Shown here: positions 1 through 11,046 of the stretch, one piece after another
Layout: each line of letters begins with the position of its first letter
Numbering within the stretch: position 1 is the stretch's first letter
Program-made: the position numbers and the translations under genes
NCBI GenBank assembly: GCA_963377175.1
Contig: CAUJNA010001713.1
Span: 666,016 to 730,015, forward strand
Length of the DNA stretch: 64,000 nt
Direction of reading: 5' to 3'
DNA from: Effrenium voratum
Lineage: Eukaryota > Sar > Dinophyceae > Suessiales > Symbiodiniaceae
The notes under the pieces: model-generated
Databases searched by the model: none
The model's input: only the letters and a program-made list of their open reading frames with translations
Told to the model about the DNA's origin: nothing

Positions 1-154
1 CAGCCTTTCCGAGCTTGGAACTGCCGGCAGCGGTCGTTTCTTGTAACAGGCGCAACTGATGATGGCACGCGCATCCGGCAACGAGTCGGCACTCGGCTGC
101 TCATAATCAAGCAAGGCCTACCGAATTTCATTGACTTGGCGCGGCTCACCCAGT

Positions 155-2571
155 TCAGCCACAATAAAGCATCCCCTCAAGGGTGGTGGTCGCAGGTCCC
201 GCCAGAGCGACGCGCCCTGCAGCGAGGCGACATTTCACAACGCCTCCGCGGGCAGATGCCTGGAAGCCAACTACTTCGCCATCCGCTCGGCCCAAGCGCT
301 TTGCCCAGTAGGGCGCGAGCATGCAGTGTGCCGAGCCGGTAACTGGATCTTCTGGCAGACCCGCGCGGGGCGCAAAGAACCGACTCCTGAAATCGATGGA
401 CCTTGGTAGCTCTTGCCCCCTGCCGAAAAAGTCAACCAATTGGCTGGTAAGTGAAGCATGGGAAGCAACAAACATATCGAGGAACGCAAAACATAAGAAA
501 ACATATTGCAAACAACAGAAGAGAAGAAGTTAAAGGCCCAACCAATTCGCAGGCAAGGGACAGCTTCTTGCCGGTTCCGGGGCCTCCGGCCCTTTCCGCG
601 TCTTTGCCGCTTCCTGCGGTGGTGACCGCCACGCCGCGGCACTCGACCTCCGCCAGCAGCGCCTGGTTCGGCTTCAAAGCCTCGAAGGCCTCGGGCCGCA
701 GCTCGCACAACACGTCGAACTTGCCGCGGCCCAAAGCCAACACGTCCGCCTCCTGGGAGCTGGGCCAGGCTGGGGGTCAACAACCTGAAGAGGCTTATAC
801 GTATAGTACCAGAATGTAGAAATGTTGAAGTCTCAAGCGACCTTTTGGGAGTTTCAAGGGAGGGGATGTGTGGTGATGAAAGCGATAGAATGTGAGCGCT
901 TCCTCCCACACATCACACTCTCCGTCTCTTCGTTCCTCATCCCTATCTGAGACAGAGGATGGTGAAGGGAAGGGATTAGGAAAGAGGAAAGCCACCTTCC
1001 TTTCCAGCCTTCGGAAGTGACTTGGCTGGTAAGAAGGTGAGTCTCCTTCATTTACTTTCCATTCCTTACCCATTCCTCACCAGCCTTCACCAACAGAGAC
1101 GAGAAACAGAAAAAGGAAACCGTGAGAGCTAGGAAGCGAGGAAGCTCACGACATAAAGGGTGGATGTCATTTTGTCCAGCGCCTGGGCTCCGAGCGCCTT
1201 TGCCAGCACTGCCGCGGAGGTTTTCGCGGCTGCTGGGCCCATGGCCGGCGGGTCTTCGGGGAAGTCCATCTCGATCCAACCGTCACACAACTTGCAGGTA
1301 AGCACTCCCGAGGCCTCTCGGTGTAGCCGTCCATCATGAGTGGTTCAACTTAAACCCAGGAAGCCACGGGAAAACCAGGAAGTTCGAACAAGGCTCGAGG
1401 CAGGGATCTTGGCAACCCCTAACAGTTGTCTATAAGATGCCATCTCCCATTGGAAGTATGCCGCACCGGCCCCCAAACAAAGTTGTCAAAGGACAACCAC
1501 ATCGGTGCAAGTGCTGATGTCAACCCCGAGACTAAATCAGTGGGGATTGAGTTGCATCACCGCTTCCACATCCTTCAGCCCTGCACAACCCGCCTTGGTC
1601 TCAAAATCGATGCGCCGCTTCTTGGCCGCCCGGTTGGTGCTCCAGAGGGCGTGCGCCGTTGCCAAGGTCGCATGCCCGCAAAGGTCCACCTCCGTGGTGG
1701 GGGTGAACCAACGCAGGGAGAAGCGGCAGGGTCCATCCGCCTCCCCCGGGGAGAGAAGCTCCACGAAGGCCGTCTCCGACAAATTGTTCTCTGCGGCCAC
1801 CTGAAGGGCTGAAGAGGCCTAGTGAGAAACACTCAGTTGGACTATCCCAATGAGTACAGTTGGCAGACAGTTCCAGATAGTTCCAGTTTTCGACCAGGAA
1901 ATGGGTGGGCAATTGGGGGCCCATGTGCAAACTGATTCTTGCTCGCTATGCTCTGCAGGCGAAAAGTCAGGAGCCAGGATCGAGATCTCACCTGCCAACA
2001 CACTTCATATAGGCACCTGGACCCAAGAACAAACAAACAGAACACCCGAAACTGTCTCCCCTTGTCCGCTGTTCTGGCTTGCAATCCCCCCCCCAAGTGT
2101 GTCAGGGATGCCTTTTTCATGAAACCACCTTCCCCCACCAGTGCCCTCAAATGCTGTAGCAAAGCTGCGAAAATGCCAAAAGAGATCTTTGGCCTTCTGC
2201 ATCCACATCATGAGTCGTAAGTCCCCCATTCCCAGGTGCCCCCCAACGTTTTTTGCCCCGGCTGCTTTGCCGAACGCCCCGTGGACCCCTCCCCAACTTT
2301 TCCTCCCGTGCCCCATAGTTGCCACCAGTTGCCACCTACTAAATGCTTTTCACCCCCCTCCCCTCCCAGATGCCCCAACCGTTTCCCCCACGTCGTCCTC
2401 TCCGACCCCCCCCCCCCATTCAGTGGCCAGCAGGGCCTTCTGCATCCAGGTCTCGTCGCCGTTGCGCTGCGAGAAGACCACCGCCGCCTGGTTCCCAGCG
2501 CCCGGGCAATCCGCGAAGGCGTCGCACTGGACCAAAGGCTCCGCCTGCGCTGCTCGCTGCAGGTCCCGAAC
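155..2571 (-). CDS. PhzF-family isomerase/epimerase-like protein, five exons, extreme N-terminus not located
   Basis: Exons read downward at 2571-2437, 1800-1594, 1314-1150, 752-568 and 401-155; the stop is at 157-155. The spliced protein is about 312 residues, the usual PhzF size. Visible family signatures are QCDAFADCPGAGNQAAV near the start, the SETAFVELL block holding the conserved glutamate, FTPTTEVDLCGHATLA, GWIEMDFPEDPP in the middle, and EDPVTGSAHCMLAPYW with QASARGG near the end. The family has a two-lobed diaminopimelate-epimerase fold and includes phenazine isomerases and many proteins of unknown substrate, so the reaction here cannot be stated. Donors are GC (AAG|GC) twice, GT once and GA once; all acceptors are AG, mostly before G. 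Exon 1 begins at an acceptor, so a small initiating exon should lie upstream. The exon 3 end (1150 or 1153) and the exon 4/5 junction are the least certain. Confidence 0.9.
2437..2571 (-). CDS. PhzF exon with the N-terminal substrate-lobe motif
   Basis: The frame reads VRDLQRAAQAEPLVQCDAFA and runs to MQK. The donor AAG|GC at 2437/2436 joins in frame to GTGGCCGCAGAG at 1800, giving MQKVAAENNLSETAFV, the expected family order. The intron side next to this exon is a run of C on the plus strand at about 2407-2417. Confidence 0.88.
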
Positions 2572-3949
2572 CTGGCAGGGTGGGGGGGAGGGGTGGAGGG
2601 GGGTTTGGGGTATTGTGTGGGGCAGGTTGGGTTTGGGGCATGCTGTGGGGCAGGTTGGGTTGAAACGGGTTGAATTCGACTCGCGCGTTCATGTGTATTG
2701 TCATCATGCCACTATTTCAGCTGGTGGCGGCAAGCTGGTGCCAGATCGCCCTCCTCCAGCATACTATTAATTAGTTAGAAAGTGGGTCAGAAGTCGACTG
2801 GGAATTCAAGCAAAGGGTACCCCATGTGCACTATCCAACCTGCATAGCATGCGTGCTGACACGCACACGGGACTTCACAGCAAGCAGCAAGCCTTCCCGG
2901 CGTCCCAGCCTCACGAGAATTCTCAACCCCCCCCCCCCCCCGGCAAAAAACATCAAAACAAAACAAAACAAACAACGGGTAGCTTTCCTTTGGCTTCCCT
3001 ATCGCCAACCAAACCAACCCTAGACCAACTGAACCCATCCTAAACCAACCCTGCACGTTTTGGGTCAAGTGTCCTGTCACTGAGCGTGCCTGGAGCTCGA
3101 ACCACGGCTCCTTCCCATGCCTTAGGAAACGACCGAGAGGGGCTCGCTCACGTGAGAGGCAGAGGGACCAAGCGACACCTGCTGAAATGCGATTGGTTCT
3201 TGGGGAAGTGAAAAGAGCATGCTGGCTTGAATCGCAGTGCATGTGACCAAGTGGGGAAGGACTGGCCTTGAAGAGGGGTGTGTGAGCTTGTCAAATCTAG
3301 CTTGTGGTCAACAACATGTACTAAGGCAGTTGCTGTTTCCGGCTCGCGGTTCTTTTTTTCGGTTCTGGGACAAGCTACGCTCAAATCTGTGAAGGGCTTT
3401 TGCAAATTAAACAGTGTGTCTGTTCATTTCAAAATCTTCCATGGCACGAGGCCGAACCAAAACCAGCTGCACACAGCCAGTTGACAGACACTCCAACTGG
3501 CAGCTTTTTTTCTGGCACGTAGCTGCGTGTTTCATAGGACCTCCCGATATCTGTCGGACGCCTTGCCCTGTCAGACCGTCAGGCCCCAAACTCGGCCAAG
3601 CGGCACCACTGCACTGGGGCCCAGGAATTCGAAGCCAGCTTTCCTGGGCGTTCATGGGGCTCAAATCCCCCTTTCCCTTTCACAAGGGGATCCAATCGTG
3701 GCAAAAGGTGCCGAAAAGGGAAACATCGGGAGCCCTGCTTGAGAGTATGCCGAGCACCCATGAGAGCGCAAAGCCTTGAAGCCACCAAGATGTCTCTCTC
3801 GTGATTGCCGGACTGTATGTTACGGGTGCCTTGGACGTTGCTGTGCAGTAACGCTTTGGACAATCCTACTACTGAGAGGACTGGCTCGCCAAGCTGGCAC
3901 GGCGAAAGTCCTCATTCATGCTGGCTGGTTGGTTGCCATACACACAGCC
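2572..3949. other. Region between the PhzF gene and the DEAD-box helicase gene
   Basis: Neither strand shows an exon with family similarity and plausible splice edges here. A 12-base C run lies at about 2930-2941 and G-rich microsatellite-like sequence at about 2580-2660. The first coding exon of the PhzF gene and the 3' end of the helicase transcript are expected here but cannot be pinpointed. Confidence 0.5.
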
Positions 3950-4411
3950 TCACATCCCCTCCCCTACCATACACCTTCCACTCCAACCCCGCCAACTCCC
4001 CCTTTTGGCCCGCTCCAGCGCCGGCCGCTTGACTTTTCCTCCCCACTTTGCCGGCACTCCGGCGGTGCGCCTGCGCCCAAGGGCCCAGCGACGCTGGGCG
4101 CTCCAAGGCGCCTTGCAGGGTCGAGAAGAACTCCAAGTTTTGCTCAGAAACCGCCCCCGAGTTCCACCGGCCCACATGGGCCAACCAGTCAAACCCATCT
4201 ACCATACAGGTTCATTTGGCCTTACTCATCCAAAATTGAAGCAGGAAAGCAGGAAGTAGCACCACTTACGTGGCCAAAAGGAACGCATCGGTTCGCGCGG
4301 CGTCGCCTTGGCCATCTGCCGCGCCCGACGGGAGGCCATCCGCAGCAGCCGCGGCAGACGTGAGGCCACTGACACCTCGAAGGGCGCAGAGACCTTGCCA
4401 CGGCGCAGGTC
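3950..4411 (-). CDS. Helicase exons 8-9: basic C-terminal tail
   Basis: Exon 4411-4307 reads DLRRGKVSAPFEVSVASRLP and ends AAG|GC. Exon 4111-3950 continues in phase as APWSAQRRWALGRRRTAGVP and reaches a stop at 3950-3952. Both are arginine/lysine-rich, like the RNA-binding tails of this helicase group. Other frames are open over the same DNA, so the call rests on phase agreement and AG|G edges. Confidence 0.5.
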
Positions 4412-7400
4412 CTGCCGCCGCTTCGGTCGTTCGGTCGATGACTGGGCAAAGTTCCCCTCAAACACGCAAACAAACACAGCAGTTTGCAGACATGTTTAAA
4501 CCAACAGTGGGCCCAACCCTGTGTCCTCTTTGATTTGTTGCTTGGAAGAAGATAGCATCAATTGATGGGTGAACTGATTGGGGCTTCTTTCCTAAATCTT
4601 TCCCCGGAATACCTGGTTGGTTGGAGTCTCATCGGAAAGGTCATTGGTTCGAATTTACTTACGTGTCAAGAAATGGTGTATAGGGGCTGCATTCGGTGCT
4701 ATCTGGACCCACTGATTCAGTGGGGTACGCTACAAGACCATGACTTGCTGTCAAGTTCCTTGGCTGAGTGAGCACAACTGACTGACTGGCAGAGGCAGCC
4801 AAGCCAAACAACAACGCCAGGGCAAGAAGTCCACATGCATTATATCGCCGACGCAAACCGAATTGATACACTGCTAGCAGGTCGTGCTGGCAAAACATAA
4901 GTTGATGCTGAACAACACGTTGCACTGCGTCAAAAAACCGAAACCAAAGGCCTATACATTCAATGTCTTCTCACTCCAAAGTGGCAGCCCTTCATTGCCA
5001 ACATGTTAAGCTCTCGCTTTTTACCCTGCTTGACTTGTTTGACATGGCCATCATCTCAAGCCTGCGCAATAAATGGCGTGTCACGTTGTTGTCTGGGGAA
5101 ATGGCGTGTCACGGTTTCTTTCTTTTGGTCTGGGGCTCCAATGCTGGCCCAACAAATCAGAAGCACTGCCCCCGAACCACCATGCCCAAAGCCTCCTTGC
5201 CCCATGGCGGCAATGGTTGAGCAGCAGCAGCTGTCAAACTTAGACGTCCGGCAGTGAGTGGCCAATAACAAAGCGATTTGCCCACGTACAAGTACCCAAG
5301 AGGACTTGGCCTTGGACCTGTAAGCAAGTCATAACCTCGGTGTGGTGGATGTACAAAATCCACGCTGGGTAGGTTTATCAACAAGTATAAATTCCCAAGG
5401 AGTTTCATCCATCTCAAATGGAAATACCGGGATTTACCCACTTGCGCTGGCAGGTTTATTTGGCCATGGGTCAAAACCCCGTACCCCCAGTGAACATCCA
5501 GATCCCCACTAAAATAGACTAAAATGGGTATCCCAAAATGGTTCCATTGGTTGGATTTCGTCAACCGCTGGGCCGTCCTCCACCAGCTTGCCGGCGTAGT
5601 GGTGTTCCACATCCAGCGCCCAGCCCCCAGAGACCCTGGCCACCCGCCCCACCACCGCAGGCTTGGGGAGGATGGAGCCCACCTGGGTGCCCCAGCAGGT
5701 CTGAAAAAAGAGGTTTGCTGATTATTTCGTGAAACAGTATTTTACAAATACCCTCCCACCAATTGACATGGAACCTGAGAGGGGGCACCTTTAAAAGGAA
5801 CATTGTCCAAACCAGGACCCCTGTCAGGTTCAATGGTAATTCGTGGGAGGGTGATAAAAAAAGAAGAAGGTTTGGACAAAAACGAAGCATGTGCTCAATA
5901 GAGCACGGGCACCAAACGCATGGCCTCACCCTCCGTGGTGGCCACCCGGTGCTCCGGGTCATTGGCCAAGAGGCACAAGTAGCCCTTTCCTCGGGCTGTG
6001 AAATGGGGTGCTGAAGAGTCTGACTTGTTTTGCAATCCATCCATCTGTTTTGGGGGGTTCCTAAAAAAACTTGGGGAAATCAACATGTGTGCTTGAAAGA
6101 GGTCGGGAAATAAACAAAACACGGAATCGACAGTGTTGATGCCCATTGAGTGGTGGTCACTTCCTCATATTAATGCATGCACACAATCAACAAATAAGAT
6201 GTCCAGCTATTGAACTGATGCCTCAAGCCATTCTATCTCAATTACTTACTTGGCAAATTGCGATTTGAAGCGGCTTTGTGCTTGGCAAGGGGGGGGGGGT
6301 ATTCATTCTTGTGAAGCAAAGATGATTTTGCATCTATGCGTTTGGGGCAAGAGACGATCGAGCCAATGAGCGGCTTAATTAAGGTGGCATCACTGCAGGG
6401 AGTGTTTGGGGGATTTCTGGTGTGTTGTGGATCTGTTTGGGGTGTTTGGCGTTTGGGATGTGTTCGCGGGCTTGTTTCGGGGGCGGGTTTGTTTGTTGGC
6501 GGCCGGGGGGGGGGGGGGAAGACAGGTCGACATGGGACTGTCCAAAATGAAACTAACAGGGGTGAGGTGGAAGAAATCCTCCATTCTGAAATCTCTCTCC
6601 GCTTTCAGGTTCAGGGGTCACACACACTAGGTGGAACAAGCTATAAGCTTTCCCTTCATGGAAGATGGCCCATGGAGATTTTGACATCTTCTATGCATCC
6701 CGCACCCGCAAAACCCGCCAAACCCCCAAAGCCGGGCGTCTCCCAGAGAGCAGGGAGACTCGGTCTTTCAGCGACCGCTGCAGGTCCGCGTGGCGGCTGT
6801 CCAGCACTGCCATGGCCGTCGCCAGCACCACCGGCCCTCGCTCCTAACGCCACCAGATCCATCCGCTGGCGGGGCATGTGCAAATCAAGGCACATGAGCA
6901 AACTGCTAGTGCAAACCAAAATTGAAACCAGATCCCTCAAACAGGAGATTCCTCTACAAACATGCTCACGTGGTGAGATTCAGGTTCTTGTGCGGGCGGG
7001 GGAAATTGACTGACGGGCGCCAGGGACTTCTGAAACTCCGTGCCTACACAAAAAGAAACGCCCTCCCGTTAGCCTACAGGGAAGTGTTCCTTTGACAGTG
7101 TTGAGGGGATGCAAGTTTGCTCACAAACCCCCTTAACAAAACGTGGGCTGGCAACATACCCAAACGTGAGACAACACCCTTTGAAGCCGGAACGTCAGAC
7201 TGCCACCCCCCCCCCAAAGTGTCAACATCCTCACTATGAAGTCCGCACTTTTGGGATGGCTGAAGATAAACTAGGTCCTCCAGTAGAGAGGATAGAATAA
7301 GGGTACCCTTTTTCCGTAGTCTATTTTAGTAGGGGAACCCTCCCCAAAAACAGAAACGGTAAAAGGGCACTACTGGGGGACCTAGTGAATCACACTTGCT

Positions 7401-9396
7401 GTTCTTCGAGTCTCCTCCAGCAGACGCGTCGCCTCGTCCATGACTTGCTCATACTCTTCAGGCTGAACGCTCAACAGCTGCTCCAACAGCCGGCTGACAG
7501 CAGCGTGGTGGATATCCATAGGGCCTGGGGCTGGCATCATGTGCGGCCGCGGTTGCATCTATCAAATCTTCAAACTTCAAGGGGAACTCAAACAATGGCA
7601 TTTTTGAGGACATGAAAAAAAAAAAAAAAAAAAAAAAAAACATGTGGGTGTCCTTCTCTCACAAATTTGGCGCAACCCCGCCAGGCACTGGCAGCATGGC
7701 GAAGTCATGCTTGGTGAAGTCCCGTACCCGTTGCACAAACCTTTGTGGATCTTTTGCCCGTGCACATGTTTCTTTCAGTTTTTGCTAGTGGGAATATGAT
7801 CGACAACCCCCCCCCCGGAAAAAATATATGCTAAAGCCCAATGATCCAACTATAGTAGTAAACAAGGAACTTCTGCTCCGAGGCGTTGTAGAAGGTGACG
7901 CAGGTGCCGCTGTTCCCTGCCCGCCCAGTGCGCCCGGATCGGTGCACGTACTGCGTGGGCTCCTTGGGGGGATGCAGCTGGAGCACCAGCGAGACATCCG
8001 CGAAATCGATGCCGCGACTCACGATGTCCGTGGCGATCAAAACGTCGAACTCCTGGTTGGCAAAAGAGGACAAGGTGCCGTCCCTCTCTTGGGCGCTGGA
8101 GTCTCCGTGCACGGCGCGCGCCCGACGATCCAGGGCCGGGTGGGCAAGTAGCGATCTGGCCTCTGAGGTGGTGTCGACGAAAATGATGCAGCGACCGCCT
8201 GACAAGTTCAACTGCTCATTCAGCACGTGCAGCAACACCCGGGCCCGGGCAGCAGAACTCCGCTCAGGCACCTTGCACAGTCTGTGGTCAACCGATTTCA
8301 CCACCGCATCGCCAGGAGTGCCGTGGCGATCCACCAAATCTACAAACTCGTGGGTTGGGAAGAACCGCTGTATGAGTGACAGCACATCACTGGGCAAAGA
8401 TGCTGAAAACAAGACTTGCTGCAATCCTGGCTTGGCTGCACCATTCAAAACACGCTCGACTCGCCCCACGAACTCTGGGCCAAACATGGCGTCCGCTTCG
8501 TCCACCACCAAGGCTCGCACGTTCTGCGTCTGCAGCGCGCCTCGTTCAATCAGTCGCGCGCACCGGCCGGGAGTGGCTACCACAATAGTGGCGCCCAAGC
8601 GTACCAGCTGCTCCTGAGAGTCTAGGGAGGGCCCTCCATAGACCAAGGCAACATCCGCGTGGACGGACAAAGACAGAATGCTGCTGCCCACTTGTTTGCA
8701 GAGCTCCCGGGTAGGCACCAAGATCAATAGTGAGTGAGCCGCAGACATCTTTTCGTTTCGCATGCGCTCCAGCAAGGGCAGGAGGTAAGCTACTGTCTTC
8801 CCCGTGCCCGTCTGCGAGCGCCCCACGAAGCTCTTGCCCCTGAGGATCGGCTCAAAAGCCTTGGCTGACCAAGGGCCAAAGTCCTTCTTAGATCCAACCA
8901 AACTGGGGAAAATACATGGATGGGAACTTGGGTGGCTGGGTAGTTGGGCATCCGACTGTCGAATGATGCTAGTCGAATCACAAACCACTGCCTTGCTATA
9001 AGGATGACCAAAATGAAAGCAAACTCGTGTTACCCCTGATAGTGAATCACCGCTAGCACACATGCGCCAATCAGTGAATTTCACCCATCTGAAGTAAAAT
9101 CCGCACCAGCGATTCAGTCAGTTGTTCCATCTGGTCACCAGTGACCAACATCTTCTCCAAAAGCAAGCACTTTGAAGCACTTAATACATGGCCTTGTACT
9201 GGATCTCGAAGAGCTTGGAGACGCCCATTCCCAGCAAGTTCTGCTTTACCACCTCCGGCACCGGCAGCTGTTCCACTCGTCGTCCGCCGGCGGCCCGTGG
9301 CCGGGCCGCCGTCGGCCGAACCGAAGCCGCGGCCGCGAGGCTGCGCCGCGGGAAGCGCGGGAGGCGCGGGAGGCGCGGGAGGAGGGCGCGTAGCAT
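3950..9396 (-). CDS. DEAD-box RNA helicase, probably mitochondrial, with GUCT-like C-terminal domain
   Basis: Nine exons: 9396-9193, 8859-7864, 7784-7682, 7524-7415, 6843-6733, 5984-5925, 5682-5578, 4411-4307 and 4111-3950, about 651 residues. The order is an arginine-rich presequence, Q motif, RecA-like core 1 with SQTGTGKT and VVDEADAMF, core 2 with ATDIVSRGIDF and HRSGRTGRAG, then a DDX21/RH3-type dimerisation segment and a GUCT-like fold, ending in a basic tail. Such proteins remodel RNA with ATP; the DDX21/RH3 group acts in ribosome assembly or intron splicing. The Q motif splits at LFEIQYK|AFEPILRGKS across a GC-AG intron with exactly the conserved spacing. Donors are five GC, two GA and one GT. 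The last two exons are chosen by phase and basic composition and are less secure than the core. Confidence 0.92.
5461..5560. mobile_element. Short inverted-repeat element, family A, copy 1 (degraded right end)
   Basis: The left end is TGGCCATGGGTCAAAA at 5461-5476. The interior shares GAACATCC..CCACTAAAATAG and ACTAAAATGGGT..CCATTGGTT with the copy at 51321. The right terminal repeat is degenerate. It lies in the intron just downstream (minus strand) of helicase exon 7. Confidence 0.6.
5578..7784 (-). CDS. Helicase exons 3-7: DDX21/RH3-like dimerisation segment and GUCT-like domain
   Basis: Joining 7784-7682 to 7524-7415 gives FAMLPVPGPMDIHHAA, matching the post-core motif of DDX21 and RH3-type helicases. 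Exon 7415 joins 6843 through GAG|GA as RLLE|ERGPVVLATAM. Exons 6843-6733, 5984-5925 and 5682-5578 then give SLLSGRRP|GYLCLLAND and VGRVARVSGGWALDVEHHY, which fits a GUCT fold (GY start, final DV). The similarity of the last part is weak and is read from pattern, not alignment. Confidence 0.72.
7614..7640 (+). repeat. Poly-A tract (T-rich on the coding strand)
   Basis: A run of about 26 A lies in the intron between helicase exons 3 and 4. On the transcript strand it is a T-run upstream of the exon 4 acceptor and could act as an extended polypyrimidine tract. Confidence 0.8.
7864..8859 (-). CDS. Helicase exon 2: both RecA-like cores in one 332-codon exon
   Basis: This is the longest exon in the window. 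In order it carries motif I SQTGTGKT, Ia PTRELCKQ, Ib ATPGR, II VVDEADAMF, III FSASLPSDV, IV IIFVDTTS, V ATDIVSRGIDF and VI HRSGRTGRAG. Motif III reads SAS where most DEAD-box proteins have SAT, a conservative change. The proposed end at 7864 uses a GT donor after CVTFYNASEQKFL. Confidence 0.95.
9193..9396 (-). CDS. Helicase exon 1: start codon, mitochondrial-type presequence, Q motif
   Basis: The start is the ATG at 9396-9394, giving MLRALLPRLPRLPRFPRRSL. It is rich in arginine, leucine and alanine and has no acidic residue for about the first 40 positions, as in mitochondrial targeting peptides; a plastid transit peptide is the alternative. The Q-motif region VEQLPVPEVVKQNLLGMGVS follows. 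The donor is AAG|GC at 9193/9192. Confidence 0.85.
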
Positions 9397-9417
9397 GGCG
9401 GAGGACGCCAGGCGCAA

Positions 9418-10570
9418 ACGCCACTTTGGGCCGCCTGGGCATGTGATGCGTGTTGCGGTTTGTTTGTGTAGCGAACATGGGAAACCAGTTGCACAGTTGC
9501 GAACATGGGAATCACCCCGTGAGAGAAGCAGCTTCGTTGAAACTGCCAGCAGCCTCGGGAAAATTGCTCAACAAACACATGCTCAGCTCGGACATGGCAT
9601 GCACAGCCTCACTGCACTGTGCATCTCTTAGTGGTGCTTTGCATGGACAGGATGCGCTAGTAACTATTTCCTTTGCCGCGGCTTTGGCGGAGCATTGTCT
9701 TGGTCAACGGCTGCAATGCACTGAGTGTCACGGGCAGTATCAGTGGTCGGCTTCCTTTTGGTTCTGAGACAAATCACGACAGGCCCCGCAAGTGAATAAA
9801 TCTCTACATCCCGGCTTGATTGCGCAAGCCAATGCATGGAAAGAACAAATCTGCGGGCAAAACAATCAACAGGTGAACTGCACAAATCAAATGCTACCGG
9901 CTGGAGATGCGAATCGCAGCGCCCTCCGTGCCTCCTGCACTCTGTCTACACACAACCGCTAGGCTTGAGGAAAAATAACGGAGGTCGCAATGGCTCGTTT
10001 CAGCTGCCTCTTGTGCCGTGCTTGCGCTGTTGGTTGTTTCTACCTGCACTGCAGGGTACAAAGTGCAGTGCGCAGGCCCTGAGACTTCAACAGGGGTCGC
10101 TTCCCTCTCGTCATTCCATCCCCCCGTTGCGCAGGTAGCTTTGCGTATGTGCAGAGCGCACGTTGCGCACGCTGTCAACACCTGAACCGGTTCGTCAGCC
10201 GAGCCGCACATAGAGGGACACCAGACCGGCCTTGGCAATGAGGGCGGAGGCCGTTGGTGCGCCTGCAACCGAGCGACGCGAGTTAACTCCTAGATGCACA
10301 TGAAGGACGGACAGCCCATTCTCTCTATCATTTGGGGCTGGCATGGGATGGAGAAAGAATGGAGTTGCATCACGTGGCAATTCTCTCTCCGAGCCATTCA
10401 AGATCTTAGGCACGGGCTCGCCTGTTCCTTCCCTCTAGCCTTTTTCCAGATTGAGGAATGATATGAAGGAAAAGGTTTGCTGGGAAAAAGAGACAGAAAG
10501 AGAGAGGGAGAGAGAGCAAAAAGAGAAGGAGAGAAGGAGAGAAAGAGAGACAAAGAGAGAGAAAAAGAGA

Positions 10571-10614
<44 letters not shown>

Positions 10615-10679
10615 AAAAGAGAGAAAAAGAGAGAAAGAGAGAGAAAGAGAGAGAAAGAGAGAGAAAGAGAGAGAAAAAG

Positions 10680-10722
<43 letters not shown>

Positions 10723-11011
10723 GAGAAAGAGAGAGAAAGAGAGAGAAAGAGAGAGAAAGAGAGAGAAAGAGGGAGAAAAAGAGTGAGAAAGAGAAAGAGT
10801 GACAGAGAGGGAGAAAAAAGGGAAAGAGAGAGAGAGAGAGCGGGAAAGAGAAAGACAAAGAGAGAGAGAGAGAGAGAGAGAGCGAGAAAGGGAAAGAGAT
10901 AGAGAGAGCGAGAGAGAGGAAAAATGGGAAAGAGAAAGAGAGAGAGAGAGAGAGCAAAAAGAGAAGGAGAGAAGGAGAGAAAGAGAGACAAAGAGAGAGA
11001 AAAAGAGACAA

Positions 11012-11046
<35 letters not shown>

